64,000 nt of DNA from Gammaproteobacteria bacterium (GCA_030652335.1 JAUSAW010000006.1:284499-348498), one strand, 5' to 3'; shown: positions 29,681-38,893, numbered from the stretch's first letter. Notes: a model not told the origin generated them from the sequence alone. Numbers and translations are program-made.

Positions 29681-29962
29681 TTAATGCTTCAATTGTTTTT
29701 TGATGTTGCTATAAAAGTTCTCGTGAGAAGTAAAATCAATTAAAGTAAGCGTTTCGTCATCTATATATGAATAAGCCAGCAAAATTAATTGATCTAACAT
29801 GCGAAACTTATAAACTCTAATGCCTGCCAAATCGCCTACTTTAAGTTCCCCAAGCTCAGGATTTTCTTGAATTTCTTGTATAGCTTTTTCTAGCGCAGTA
29901 ATTTGGTTGCGGTGTAGTTTTTTAGCAGTTCGTTTGAAGGTGGCGGCAATGAGAATTTTCAT
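29681..29962 (-). CDS. RelE/ParE-superfamily toxin
   Basis: A basic 93-aa protein with the superfamily layout: FKRTAKKLHRNQITALEKAI helix, GDLAGIRVYKFRM strand turn and LILLAYSYIDDETLTLIDF strands. In type II pairs such proteins cut mRNA on the ribosome or poison gyrase; which applies here cannot be told. It overlaps the upstream ParD-like antitoxin by 4 bp on the same strand, the usual arrangement for this family. Confidence 0.8.
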   Translation of the reverse strand: MKILIAATFKRTAKKLHRNQITALEKAIQEIQENPELGELKVGDLAGIRVYKFRMLDQLILLAYSYIDDETLTLIDFTSHENFYSNIKKQLKH

Positions 29963-30183
29963 AGCATGCCAGGTTTATACTCTTCAACATCGCCATTTGC
30001 TATATCTTGCATGCCTAACAAGATTCCCTTAATCATGCTGTAGTTTAAGTCAGGATTTTCTTCGGCTATTTGACCGATCTTAGCCCAATGTTCAATTTGC
30101 TTCGCAACAGAGCGGCTTAGCGCTTTTGAATAATACCTGGCGGATTTCACTAATTGGTCATTTAGATTTACTGACATGCTCAT
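29959..30183 (-). CDS. ParD-like antitoxin
   Basis: The 74-aa product matches the ParD-like antitoxin family: an N-terminal ribbon strand (MSVNLNDQLVKSARYYSKAL), the hallmark SVAKQIEHWAKIGQ, then an acidic C-terminus for toxin binding. The frame has earlier starts, but the ATG at 30183 is 5-6 bp after GAGGT and is preferred. It is divergent from the HigA-like gene; a GTTGC-aaaaa-GCAAC palindrome in the gap could be the operator. A mutated copy of its 3' half lies at 30569-30665. Confidence 0.82.
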   Translation of the reverse strand: MSMSVNLNDQLVKSARYYSKALSRSVAKQIEHWAKIGQIAEENPDLNYSMIKGILLGMQDIANGDVEEYKPGML

Positions 30184-30222
30184 AATATACCTCATTGCGT
30201 TTTGCAGTATTTTACGTCATGA

Positions 30223-30239
30223 TGTTGCAAAAAGCAACA
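30223..30239. promoter_or_regulatory. Palindrome in the divergent antitoxin promoter region
   Basis: TGTTGC-aaaaa-GCAACA sits midway between the ParD-like gene and the HigA-like gene, as expected for an operator shared by or separating the two divergent units. Confidence 0.5.
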
Positions 30240-30274
30240 GTATATCATTACATTTTAGACTCAAGGTAGTAGAT

Positions 30275-30607
30275 ATGAAAAGAATAAAACCAACTCACCC
30301 AGGGATTATTTTATTAAAAGAATTTTTAGAGCCTATGGGGATTAGCCAATATCGTCTAGCAAAAGATATTAATGTACCTGTTAAACGTATCAATACCATT
30401 GTTAAAGGCAAAAGTGCTATTTCTCCCGACACGGCTCTTAGGCTTTCTGCTTTTTTTACTATGTCAGAAGATTTTTGGATAAATATGCAGGCAAATTATG
30501 ATGCGCTCTGTGCACAGATAGCGTTTGCTAAAACCATTCAAAAAGAAGTACGCCCTTGGGCTGGCTTATCATTTGCTATATCTTGCATGCCTAACAGGGT
30601 TTCTTAA
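30275..30607 (+). CDS. HigA-family antitoxin, orphan, with altered tail
   Basis: Helix-turn-helix antitoxin of the HigA type. The 110-aa product has HPGIILLKEFLEPMGISQYRLAKDINVPVKRINTIVKGKSAISPDTALRLSAFF in several consecutive helices, followed by the family WINMQANYDAL and EVRPWA. The frame is open from 30176, but the ATG at 30275 with AAGG before it gives the standard N-terminus. The last about 13 residues (SFAISCMPNRVS) come from a duplicated fragment of the ParD-like gene. No HigB toxin gene lies beside it, so it is either an orphan regulator or a relic. Confidence 0.82.
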   Translation: MKRIKPTHPGIILLKEFLEPMGISQYRLAKDINVPVKRINTIVKGKSAISPDTALRLSAFFTMSEDFWINMQANYDALCAQIAFAKTIQKEVRPWAGLSFAISCMPNRVS

Positions 30608-30665
30608 ATGCTGTAGCTTAAGTCGGGACTTTCTTCGGCTATGTGACCGATCTTAGCCCAATGTT
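30569..30665 (-). pseudogene. Decayed fragment of a second ParD-like antitoxin gene
   Basis: About 97 bp are clearly similar to 29992-30091, the 3' half of the ParD-like gene, in the same orientation but with scattered substitutions and small deletions (for example TTTCTTAAATGC where the intact gene has TTCCCTTAATCATGC). No matching toxin fragment or antitoxin start is seen around it. It overlaps the end of the HigA-like gene. Confidence 0.8.
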
Positions 30666-30774
30666 TTTTCTTGTTTTATGTTAGGCATTTTTCTAGATAG
30701 TCAATCCATATAGTTCCAGCAAGATTTCCTTATAATGTCTTCATTACACGGACGTAATGAAATAGGAAGACATC

Positions 30775-31320
30775 ATGAAGATGACAAAATTACAAGCAAC
30801 GGGTGTGACAGTCTCTTTAGGGCTACTTGCCGCTATAATAGGACTTATCATTAATCAAAGAGCAGTTTGTGCGGCTGATGATAAGAGCTGTAATGACTCT
30901 ATACTATCTGTTTGCTCGATTAGCCTCGCTTTAGTAACCGTTGGCTTGATTGGCTCAATCGCATCATGTATAAAAAAAGACGGTGAGGTTCGTAGAGTAG
31001 CTGGCGTATCGGCAAATAATCTTAGGCCCGCTGGTACGATCGAAGAACGGGCAATTCTTGCCGCGTTAGCCCAAAATCCCAATTCCGTCATTAGTGAGTC
31101 AGCCAGTCACATTGAAGAACTTGCAGGTCTTCTGTCAGCAAATTTTGCAGCAGAAAGCACTGCCGCGGTAGAACAAATAACAGTTGCTGTGGCTCAAGTT
31201 CAAACTCAAACTAATCAAGGACCTGTTGATAATGGCGCAGGAACGGGTGCATTTTCAGCAAGAGCCTTAGCGAACACTCCTGAGTCTAAATCAACTGAGG
31301 ATGCCGTTGTGCTTGAGTAA
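30775..31320 (+). CDS. Unknown small membrane protein
   Basis: No family recognised. The 181-aa product has two hydrophobic segments near the N-terminus (about residues 9-28 and 43-65) joined by a short Cys-containing loop (CAADDKSC). A long soluble Ala/Gln/Glu-rich part follows, probably helical around 85-145, with a polar tail ending in DAVVLE. Two Cys in the loop could pair if it faces the periplasm. A TATAAT-like box lies at about 30732. The last 30 bp overlap the 3' end of prlC on the other strand. Two-helix hairpins near one end are common in vacuole-membrane effectors, but this is only suggestive. Confidence 0.65.
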   Translation: MKMTKLQATGVTVSLGLLAAIIGLIINQRAVCAADDKSCNDSILSVCSISLALVTVGLIGSIASCIKKDGEVRRVAGVSANNLRPAGTIEERAILAALAQNPNSVISESASHIEELAGLLSANFAAESTAAVEQITVAVAQVQTQTNQGPVDNGAGTGAFSARALANTPESKSTEDAVVLE

Positions 31321-33330
31321 GGCGTCGATCTTAGGCTCTCGACCTCTAAACTGAATAAATAATTCCATAGCATCTTTGGCGCTGCCTTGTTCCAATATAT
31401 TGTGCAAAAAGGCTTCGCCTACTTCGCGATTTAATACGCCTTGTTCTTCAAATTTCGAGAAGGCGTCAGCTGATAAGACTTCTGCCCATTTATAGGAATA
31501 GTATCCTGCCGCGTAACCGCCGGCGAATATATGTGAGAAGCTATGCTGAAAGCGGTTAAATTCCGGTGGAAAAATAACGGCGATTTCCTGACGGACCTGA
31601 TCTAATACTTCTTGCACAGACTTAAGATTTGCCGGATCGTAGTAATAGTGCATTCTAAAATCGAATAGCGATAATTCAATTTGGCGCAGCATAAAAAGGC
31701 CGGCTTGGAAGGAGCGGCTTTTTAGCAATTGCTCAAACATGGCTACGGGCAAGGGTTCATGGGTTTCGATATGGCTGGAAATTAAAGGCAGGACTTCCGC
31801 ACACCAACAAAAGTTTTCCATAAATTGGCTAGGCAGTTCGACCGCATCCCATTCGACTCCATGAATACCTGAAGCCGATAAATAATCGACCTTGCTCATC
31901 AGGTGGTGCATGACATGACCAAATTCATGGAATAAGGTAATCACTTCATCGTGAGTTAAGCAGGCCGCTTGGCCTTTTAAAGGCGGGGTAAAATTACAGG
32001 TTAAATAGGCTATTGGGCTTTGAATCGAGCCATCTTGTAAGCGGCGTCTCGTTATATAATCATCCATCCATGCGCCGCCGCGTTTATTAGGTCTGGCATA
32101 AAGATCGACATAAAATGAGCCGCGCAATAAGTCATCGGTATCATAGATATCGAAAAATTGTACCGACTCATGCCAGGCCTCGACTTGGCGTTCTTTAACC
32201 GTTAAGCCATAAATTTTATGTACGATTTCAAATAGGCCTTTTTGAACCTGGGTCACCGGGAAATAAGGCCTTAGCGCTTCTTCTGATAGACCGAATTCAG
32301 CCTGGCGCAGTTTTTCGCTGTAATAGGCGGTATCCCAAGATTGTAGGGCTTCTGAAAACCCATGTTTCTTAGCAAATTCTTGCAAAGTTTTAAGTTCTTG
32401 TTTGGCCATCGCTTTGGAACGGGCGGCTAAATCTTGTAGAAATTCTAAAACCTGGGTAGGCGATTTAGCCATTTTGGTGGCTAAGGAAAGCTCTGCAAAG
32501 TTTTTAAAGTCTAATAGCAGGGCTTCTTCATGGCGTAAGGCCAAGATCTCATCCATAAGCTTGGTATTATCCCACTGACCGGCATCTGGGCCCTGGTCTG
32601 AGGCTCGGGTAGCGTAAGCGGTATAAAATTGCTTGCGCAGATCACGATTGTCGGCATAGGTGATCACGGCATAGTAGCTTGGAAAGTCGATGCCTAGGGT
32701 CCAACCCGTTTGATTGGCTTCTGCAGCCCGCTCTGCGGCGGCGATAATGGTATGCTCGGGCAAGCCCTGTAGCATGGTTTTATCATCGGTGTGATACGTC
32801 CAATGATCGGTGGCATCGAGAATATGGTTCTCAAACTGGGTGCAGATTTGCGATAGTTGTTGTTGAATCTCTTTAAAACGTTGTTTTTTAGCCTCTGATA
32901 GCGAGACACCGGAAAGGGTAAAGTCTCTTAGGGTGTGCTCGATAATGCGCTGTTGCACGGGATCGAGCTCGCGAAAGGCTAAGCTGTTTTTAAGTTTTTC
33001 ATAGGCTTGATATAGCGCATAATTTTGACCGATTTCGGTATGGTAATCCGACAGCTTCGCGATGCAATGCTCATAAGCTTCGCGCAAGGCCGGGGAGTTT
33101 TTAACCGAATTAAGATGGCTCACCGGAGACCAGGCTTTAGAGAGCTGCTCGTCACAATCTTCAATGGCTTGAATAAGGTTTTCCCAGGTCCAAGGGCCGG
33201 TCTGAGTCAGGGTTTTAGCCACGGTCTCGCGGCTTTTTTCAAGCAAGGCATCGATAGCTGGCTCAACACATTCTGCTGTAATGGCCTTAAAAGGCGGCAA
33301 AATAAACGATTTTAATAAAGGGTTGCCCAT
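31291..33330 (-). CDS. prlC: Oligopeptidase A (M3 zinc metallopeptidase)
   Basis: Cytoplasmic peptidase that degrades short peptides such as cleaved signal peptides. The 679-aa product has the M3 zinc site HEFGHVMHH at about residue 463 and a downstream helix VEWDAVELPSQFMENF supplying the third ligand. Length matches the family. The frame allows a start at 33354, but the ATG at 33330 has AGGAG 8 bp before it. The two-histidine motif and the downstream Glu are intact. Confidence 0.95.
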   Translation of the reverse strand: MGNPLLKSFILPPFKAITAECVEPAIDALLEKSRETVAKTLTQTGPWTWENLIQAIEDCDEQLSKAWSPVSHLNSVKNSPALREAYEHCIAKLSDYHTEIGQNYALYQAYEKLKNSLAFRELDPVQQRIIEHTLRDFTLSGVSLSEAKKQRFKEIQQQLSQICTQFENHILDATDHWTYHTDDKTMLQGLPEHTIIAAAERAAEANQTGWTLGIDFPSYYAVITYADNRDLRKQFYTAYATRASDQGPDAGQWDNTKLMDEILALRHEEALLLDFKNFAELSLATKMAKSPTQVLEFLQDLAARSKAMAKQELKTLQEFAKKHGFSEALQSWDTAYYSEKLRQAEFGLSEEALRPYFPVTQVQKGLFEIVHKIYGLTVKERQVEAWHESVQFFDIYDTDDLLRGSFYVDLYARPNKRGGAWMDDYITRRRLQDGSIQSPIAYLTCNFTPPLKGQAACLTHDEVITLFHEFGHVMHHLMSKVDYLSASGIHGVEWDAVELPSQFMENFCWCAEVLPLISSHIETHEPLPVAMFEQLLKSRSFQAGLFMLRQIELSLFDFRMHYYYDPANLKSVQEVLDQVRQEIAVIFPPEFNRFQHSFSHIFAGGYAAGYYSYKWAEVLSADAFSKFEEQGVLNREVGEAFLHNILEQGSAKDAMELFIQFRGREPKIDALLKHNGILS

Positions 33331-33393
33331 TGAAATTTCTCCTATAATCCCCATATAACATCTGTACTAGATGCTACCTATAAAGGAAGAAAC

Positions 33394-34053
33394 ATGCAAT
33401 TTGATTTAGCCCAAAAGATAATGGCCTGGCTTATCCCCTTAATATTTGCCATTACCGTACATGAGGTGGCACATGGTTGGGTGGCGAGCCTATTGGGCGA
33501 TAAAACCGCACAAAGGCTAGGCCGATTAACCTTAAACCCCATTAAACATATCGATATTATGGGAACATTGATTGTGCCGATTTTATTATTATTAGTCTCC
33601 GGCGGCAGATTTGCCTTTGGGTGGGCTAAGCCTGTGCCTGTGGATTGGCGCAATCTTCGTTCGCCTCGATTAGGTATGGCTTTAGTCGCTATCAGTGGCC
33701 CGGTCGCTAATATCCTTATGGCATTAATCTGGGCAGGTGTGGCCAAATTTAGCCTATCCTTGCAGGTTTCAGAGCCTTGGACAGCATTTATCTTAATGAA
33801 TATGGGTATGTCCGGCATAGTGATTAATATCGTATTCGGTGTATTAAATTTAATTCCTATCCCGCCATTAGACGGTAGCCGAGTATTAAGCGCATTCTTG
33901 AGCCCTAAAGCCTCATTGCGCTATAATAGTTTAGAGCGTTACGGGTTTTTAATACTCATACTTTTAATGGTAACCAATATACTCTCCAGCATAATTTATC
34001 CACCCGTGCAAATTATAGCAGGACTGATTATTCATGCGTTTGGAATTGGATAA
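33394..34053 (+). CDS. Site-2 protease family membrane metallopeptidase
   Basis: Intramembrane zinc protease of the M50 family. The 219-aa product has five to six hydrophobic helices. The zinc motif HEVAHG is in the first helix (H23, E24, H27) and the third ligand region NLIPIPPLDGSRV follows, with D160. It has no PDZ domain, so it belongs to the compact group rather than to RseP. Substrate unknown. Divergent from prlC with a short gap. Confidence 0.88.
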   Translation: MQFDLAQKIMAWLIPLIFAITVHEVAHGWVASLLGDKTAQRLGRLTLNPIKHIDIMGTLIVPILLLLVSGGRFAFGWAKPVPVDWRNLRSPRLGMALVAISGPVANILMALIWAGVAKFSLSLQVSEPWTAFILMNMGMSGIVINIVFGVLNLIPIPPLDGSRVLSAFLSPKASLRYNSLERYGFLILILLMVTNILSSIIYPPVQIIAGLIIHAFGIG

Positions 34054-34117
34054 GCCAGCAATTTGTAAATTTATGCCTATACTAGAAAGAGTGCAGCAAT
34101 AAATCAGGAGGTTGACC

Positions 34118-34387
34118 ATGAGTAATTTAAATTGGGATACAGTGGAACAAGATTTGTCGACGGCACAAGATATTATCGATAGTCACTATGATATAGACCT
34201 TGACGAAACCATGGTCGGTATTCAAGAAGTGACCTATGTGCCTGAGGGCAGCATTCAAATAGCGAGAGCCGCTTGGGTCGTCGAACTTGAAGAGACTTTA
34301 GAAGCGAAATACGGCGAACAGGCCGGCTGTGATATGGCGCGTAAATTGATGACGGCGCTTATTATTCAAGGTGAAGCAGTTCACTAA
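34118..34387 (+). CDS. Unknown small acidic protein
   Basis: No family recognised. The 89-aa product is acidic, without membrane segments, and starts SNLNWDTVEQDLSTAQDIID. The middle (VTYVPEGSIQIARAAWVVELEETLEAKYG) suggests two strands and a helix. It has an excellent ribosome site (AGGAGG, 6 bp before the ATG) and a TATACT box upstream, so it is very likely expressed. It follows the protease gene by 64 bp and may be co-transcribed with it. Confidence 0.7.
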   Translation: MSNLNWDTVEQDLSTAQDIIDSHYDIDLDETMVGIQEVTYVPEGSIQIARAAWVVELEETLEAKYGEQAGCDMARKLMTALIIQGEAVH

Positions 34388-34501
34388 ATTCTGACGATTG
34401 CTTTACACTATCAGCATTACGCCGAGCAATAAGAATTCGTAGCCTTTCAATTACACTATAGCTTTACGGGAACCAATATATTTCTCGTTATAAACCGCGT
34501 G

Positions 34502-34559
34502 CTCTGCGTTCTACTATGAAATAAAGATTGTGTTTAGTCATTCATAGTAGAATGCAGAG
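34502..34559. repeat. 19-bp inverted repeat between convergent genes
   Basis: CTCTGCGTTCTACTATGAA at 34502-34520 is complementary to 34541-34559 with one mismatch, around a 20-bp loop. It lies between the unknown small gene and rsmB, which converge here. There is no T-run, so it is not a standard terminator. Confidence 0.75.
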
Positions 34560-34579
34560 TAGTTTTAAGCCCCATGCTT

Positions 34580-35878
34580 TTATAATTTTAGTAATTTTGA
34601 ATAATAAAAACCATCGGTTCCCATGACTTCTGGGAAAAACTGCCAGCCGCATTCTGTTTTGCAGCCGCGTGGGAATTCTAAGGCCAAGGTCTTCGCATTA
34701 GCGGTTTCGGCTAAAAACTGGCTAATAATCTGATCATTTTCTTCCGGCAATATCGAGCAGGTGGCGTAAACTAAAATGCCATTCGGCGCCAGCATATTCC
34801 AAAGGTTTTTTAAAATTAGCAATTGCAGCTCAGCGAGTGCAGGAATATCGCTAGCCAGGCGTAGCCATTTAATATCAGGATGCCTACGAATAACCCCGGT
34901 GGCCGAGCAAGGTGCATCTAATAAAATTCGATCAAATGGTTTTTTGTCCCACCAGTCGGCTTGGCTGGCATCGGCAGTCAGTAGCTTCGCTTGTAAATCG
35001 AGGCGCGATAAGGTGTTTTGAACGCGGTTTAGGCGAGTGGCATCCTGATCGATGGCCAGCAAGTCCACACTAGGCTCAGTCTCTAAAATATGCGCGGTCT
35101 TGCCACCGGGCGCCGCACAAGCATCTAATACGCGCTGATTGGGCTTTAATTCTAATAAAACGGCCGCCTGTTGAGCGGCAATATCCTGCACCGAGCACCA
35201 GCCCTCTGCAAAATGCGGTAATTTATCGACATCCACCGCTTGCTCCAAGGTAATGCCCATGGGGCTAAAAGGATGAGCGGTGGCGATGATGCTATGATGC
35301 TCTGCTAGCAGTTTTAAGTAGGTGTCGCGATCGGTCTTTTGCTGATTGATGCGAAGATGCATGGGAGGGGCTAAATCGTTTTTTTGCATGATTTGTAACG
35401 AGCGGTCCGGCCAGGCGGCTTTGATTTTAGCCACTAGCCAGGAGGGATTGTTTTTATCGGCACTTAGTTTAGCTAGTTTAATTATGGCTGCTTTTTCGCG
35501 AACAAATCGGCGCAATAGGCCATTAATTAAGCCGGTAGCCCATTGTTTATCGATTATTTTAGCGGCCTCAACAGTCTCTGACACGGCAGCATGCTCGGCA
35601 ACCCGCATCGACATTAATTGGTATAAGCCGACCGCGATAATAATGCTAATATCCTGATCGATGGGTTTTAAGGGTTTAGTAAGCAGTTGTTTAGTAATGG
35701 CCTGCAGATTGCCATATTCACGCAAAACGCCATAAACCAGGGCCTGTACAAAAGCCGAGTCAACCGGATCTAAGCCTTTAGTCTGTTCTGAGAAAACCTG
35801 TTGTAAGGAACGCTTTTTAAGCAAGACTTCAGCGACCAGGGTGGCAGCAATCGCACGACTATTAGGAGAATGTGACAT
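34580..35878 (-). CDS. rsmB: 16S rRNA (cytosine(967)-C(5))-methyltransferase
   Basis: Methylates C967 of 16S rRNA. The N-terminal about 140 residues form a NusB-like RNA-binding domain (LVAEVLLKKRSLQQVF, FVQALVYGVLREY). The C-terminal domain has the SAM site ACAAPGGKTAHILE, the Cys-containing motif DAPCSATGVIRRHPDIKW and the catalytic YATCSILPEEN. The 432-aa length is normal. Fmt and def, often beside it, are not in the window. Confidence 0.95.
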   Translation of the reverse strand: MSHSPNSRAIAATLVAEVLLKKRSLQQVFSEQTKGLDPVDSAFVQALVYGVLREYGNLQAITKQLLTKPLKPIDQDISIIIAVGLYQLMSMRVAEHAAVSETVEAAKIIDKQWATGLINGLLRRFVREKAAIIKLAKLSADKNNPSWLVAKIKAAWPDRSLQIMQKNDLAPPMHLRINQQKTDRDTYLKLLAEHHSIIATAHPFSPMGITLEQAVDVDKLPHFAEGWCSVQDIAAQQAAVLLELKPNQRVLDACAAPGGKTAHILETEPSVDLLAIDQDATRLNRVQNTLSRLDLQAKLLTADASQADWWDKKPFDRILLDAPCSATGVIRRHPDIKWLRLASDIPALAELQLLILKNLWNMLAPNGILVYATCSILPEENDQIISQFLAETANAKTLALEFPRGCKTECGWQFFPEVMGTDGFYYSKLLKL

Positions 35879-36019
35879 TATTCGATACCATTAATTTTTA
35901 AGCCATTATACTCGCCTTAGGCCAAATAATGACAATTCCAGTATAAACTAAATTAATATACTTCTTGCCAATCGCCTTCAAATTATTAAAACTAGAGAGA
36001 GTGATTAAGGGGGCAATAA

Positions 36020-36535
36020 ATGAAAAGTCTGGCCGAACAAATGGGCGTTTATCAGCTATATCATGAGAAAACCCTTACCAAAGTCACCCATCTTATTGGC
36101 GTACCCTTATTGATATTCGCTTTTTTTATTCCCTTGAACTGGATTAATATTGGTATAAACGGCGTGTTTCAGATCGATTTAGGCTGGCTTTCTGTGGCGG
36201 CGTTATCGATTTATTATATTAAACTTGATCGCAAAATTGGTTTTAGCACCGCGATCGTATTAGTGGCTTTAGCCTGGATTTCCAGCTTATTTTCGCAATA
36301 TCATCCTAATCTAATCGGCGCTACGGCTTTTATACTGAGCTTAATCGCCGGAGTCGGGTTGCAAATAATTGGCCATATGATCGAAGGCAAAAAACCAGCC
36401 TTAGCCGATGATCTCTCGCAGATTTTTATTGCGCCGATTTTCTTATGGACCGAAGTGCTCTTTATGTTGGGATATTTCCCAGAGCTTAGAGCGGAAGTCA
36501 TAGCCTTAGGTCGAGCGGAAACATTTTATCCTTAA
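36020..36535 (+). CDS. Mpo1-like (DUF962) membrane protein
   Basis: The 171-aa product has the family start YQLYHEKTLTKVTHLIGVPLL with the conserved His pair, about four hydrophobic helices, and QIIGHMIEGKKPALADDLSQIFIAPIFLWTE near the end, which holds further conserved His and Glu. The yeast member Mpo1 is an iron-dependent dioxygenase acting on 2-hydroxy fatty acids. Whether the bacterial proteins do the same is not established. It is a single gene between rsmB and trmB. Confidence 0.85.
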   Translation: MKSLAEQMGVYQLYHEKTLTKVTHLIGVPLLIFAFFIPLNWINIGINGVFQIDLGWLSVAALSIYYIKLDRKIGFSTAIVLVALAWISSLFSQYHPNLIGATAFILSLIAGVGLQIIGHMIEGKKPALADDLSQIFIAPIFLWTEVLFMLGYFPELRAEVIALGRAETFYP

Positions 36536-36556
36536 AATCTGCGCTTTACGCTGGCT

Positions 36557-37246
36557 TTACGATTGCTTCTCAAAGAGTAAATCCCATACCCCATGCCCAA
36601 GACGTTGGCCACGTTGTTCAAACTTGGTTAAGGGCCTGCTAATAGGCCTTTGGGCAAATTCATTCGCTCCAGCCGCATTGCTAAAGCCAGGTTCTGCGCT
36701 TAATACTTCCATCATCTGCAGGGCATAGTGTTCCCAATCTGTCGCCAGATGAAAAAAGCCGCCCGGTTGTAGTTTTTGTAAGACCAACTTCACAAATTCG
36801 GCTTGCACCAGTCGACGTTTATTATGGCGTTTTTTATGCCAGGGATCGGGGAAAAATAACTGTAAGCCAGCCAAGGAATGATCAGGGATGCATTGTTTTA
36901 ATACTTCTACAGCATCCTGATCATAAATCCGAATATTGGGGATCTGCTGTTCGATAATATCTTTAAGCAGGCAGCCGACTCCAGGGCGATGCACTTCGAT
37001 GCCGATATAATCATTTTCCGGCTGAGCTAGCGCCATTTCGGCTAAAGACCTGCCCATGCCAAAGCCAATCTCAAGTATGCAGGGTGCCTGACGGCCAAAG
37101 GTGTGAGCCAAATTAAGCGGCCCGTTTTCGAGCGATAAACCAAACTCTGACCAGCCGGTATCTAAGGCTTTTTGTTGACCGACGGTGAGTCGGCCTTCGC
37201 GGCGCACAAAGCTTTTAATGGCTCTAAAAGGTTTTTCAGTGTTCAT
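36557..37246 (-). CDS. trmB: tRNA (guanine-N(7)-)-methyltransferase
   Basis: Makes m7G46 in tRNA variable loops. The 229-aa product has the SAM motif [16 protein letters not shown], the DQDAVEVL stretch and the family signature [18 protein letters not shown]. The C-terminal [19 protein letters not shown] is also characteristic. Transcribed alone; a palindromic repeat lies just before its start. Confidence 0.96.
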   Translation of the reverse strand: MNTEKPFRAIKSFVRREGRLTVGQQKALDTGWSEFGLSLENGPLNLAHTFGRQAPCILEIGFGMGRSLAEMALAQPENDYIGIEVHRPGVGCLLKDIIEQQIPNIRIYDQDAVEVLKQCIPDHSLAGLQLFFPDPWHKKRHNKRRLVQAEFVKLVLQKLQPGGFFHLATDWEHYALQMMEVLSAEPGFSNAAGANEFAQRPISRPLTKFEQRGQRLGHGVWDLLFEKQS

Positions 37247-37267
37247 AATATATCATCAACTTTGCTG

Positions 37268-37300
37268 TTGTCTGGATTCCCATTTTCATGGGAATGACAA
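37268..37300. repeat. Short palindromic repeat, type A, with a different inner stem
   Basis: Read on the minus strand it is TTGTCATTCCC, AT-gaaa-AT, GGGAATCCAGACAA. The outer arms match the type A copies, but the GCG/CGC inner stem is replaced by AT/AT and the second hairpin is absent. Confidence 0.75.
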
Positions 37301-37312
37301 AGGGGTGAGCAT

Positions 37313-37349
37313 GTCATCCTGGGGCTGCAAAGCAGAACCCGGAATCCAA
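37313..37349. repeat. Palindromic repeat, type B, inner stem CTGC/GCAG
   Basis: GTCATCCTGGGG, inner hairpin CTGC-aaa-GCAG, AACCCGGAATCCA. It ends just before the stop of the permease gene. Confidence 0.75.
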
Positions 37350-37355
37350 TTTTGG

Positions 37356-38801
37356 TTAGGGTTTTTTAATAAACTCATCTATGGTTTGATCGATGGTTAG
37401 CTCATTTGCCTGCCAGCTTTGTTTTTGCATGATATGCATAACGATGGGAGGCAGACAAAATGCGACTAAACCAATGCCTAATATCGACTCGTATTCTAAT
37501 ACGCTGTGATAGGGGATCTGTGGGGGCGGTATAAAGCCGATATATACGGTGAAAATCATGCTGAATATACCAAGGCCCGATACTAACCACATCCCAAATT
37601 TACCACCAGGCACCTTAAAAGGGCGCTCGACATTGGGGTGAGTAAAGCGCAAACGCAAAAAGGCAAAAAACACGCATAGATACATCAACATATACAGTTG
37701 AGTGGTCAATACGTTTAGCAGCCAATACGAGCTATTTACCGAAGGCATAAACAAAAATAAGGATGATAGCACGGTGACGATAACGCCTTGAATATACAAT
37801 AAATTGGTCGGTGCGGCATTGGCATTTTGTTTTTGTAAAAAGGGCGGTAGATAACCGTCTTGAGCGGCGACCATAAGGCCTTTGGTTGGCCCGATAATCC
37901 AGTTATTAAGCCCGGCAACCGCGCCTAATATTAAGCTTATCGCCACGATAGGCGTTAACCAGGCCAGATGGTAGGCCGATAAAAAGTCCGAAAAGGCGTC
38001 CATAATACCCGAGATTAAGTTTAACTTAGCCGCCGGAACTACTAAGCCGATGGCTAATGAACCTAAAATTAAGGTGGCCAATATAAATACGGTGGAAATC
38101 AATAAAGCCCTGGGATAGCTTTTTTGTGGGTTTTTAACTTCGGCCGCATGGATAGTGGTAATTTCCACCCCGGTTAAAGACATAACGATCGCGCTCAAGG
38201 ATGTCCACATGCTGGTATTATTCCAATGGGGCAGCATGCTCTCGCGAGTAAATTCGATTTGATGAGGATAGGGGCCGACTAACCAGATGGTACCGAGGAT
38301 AATAATAAGTAGCATAGGCACAATAAGGCCCAATATTCCAAAAACTTCGGTAAGCTTGGCCGATAATTTTAAGCCTTTTAAATTGATATAGGTGCAGATC
38401 CAAAATACGATGTTGATTAAAGCAAATACGTAAAACTTATTATTAGCTAGTTGCGGCGTTAGCAAATAGCTTAAGGCGCCGGCGATAAAGGATAATACTA
38501 AAGGGTACCAGATAACATTCTCGATCCACTGGAACCATACGGTAAATAGGCCAAAACCCTTGCCAAAAGCCATCTTGCCCCAGGTATAAATACCGCCTTT
38601 TTCAGGCCAGGTAGTCGATAATTCAGCACAGATCAGCGCGGTAGGAATAAAGAATACGATGGCTGATAGGATGAAAAAGAACACCACGCTGCTGCCAAAT
38701 AGGGCGCTAGCTGGTAAGTTACGGATACTATCCACGCAGGTAATGGTAATCATTACCAGGCTAAAGGTGCTTAGTATTTTGACTACGGAGGACTTTGACA
38801 T
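37356..38801 (-). CDS. APC-superfamily amino-acid permease
   Basis: Inner-membrane amino-acid transporter with about twelve helices and 481 aa. The first helix carries the APC-type unwound region (TITCVDSIRNLPASALFGSS), and AELSTTWPEKGGIYTW and KGLMVAAQDGYLPP are typical of the glutamate/GABA antiporter group. It is therefore a candidate for amino-acid exchange or uptake from the host cell. The frame extends to 38870, but the ATG at 38801 starts just before the first helix and follows AAGGAA. The polar tail ends in DQTIDEFIKKP. Confidence 0.87.
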   Translation of the reverse strand: MSKSSVVKILSTFSLVMITITCVDSIRNLPASALFGSSVVFFFILSAIVFFIPTALICAELSTTWPEKGGIYTWGKMAFGKGFGLFTVWFQWIENVIWYPLVLSFIAGALSYLLTPQLANNKFYVFALINIVFWICTYINLKGLKLSAKLTEVFGILGLIVPMLLIIILGTIWLVGPYPHQIEFTRESMLPHWNNTSMWTSLSAIVMSLTGVEITTIHAAEVKNPQKSYPRALLISTVFILATLILGSLAIGLVVPAAKLNLISGIMDAFSDFLSAYHLAWLTPIVAISLILGAVAGLNNWIIGPTKGLMVAAQDGYLPPFLQKQNANAAPTNLLYIQGVIVTVLSSLFLFMPSVNSSYWLLNVLTTQLYMLMYLCVFFAFLRLRFTHPNVERPFKVPGGKFGMWLVSGLGIFSMIFTVYIGFIPPPQIPYHSVLEYESILGIGLVAFCLPPIVMHIMQKQSWQANELTIDQTIDEFIKKP

Positions 38802-38893
38802 TAAATCGATTTCCTTGGTTTCAAATTTTGCTGTAAAATGATAACGTCTTTTGAGCTGGTTGTCATTCATTCATCCCGGAGTCCATTAAAAAC

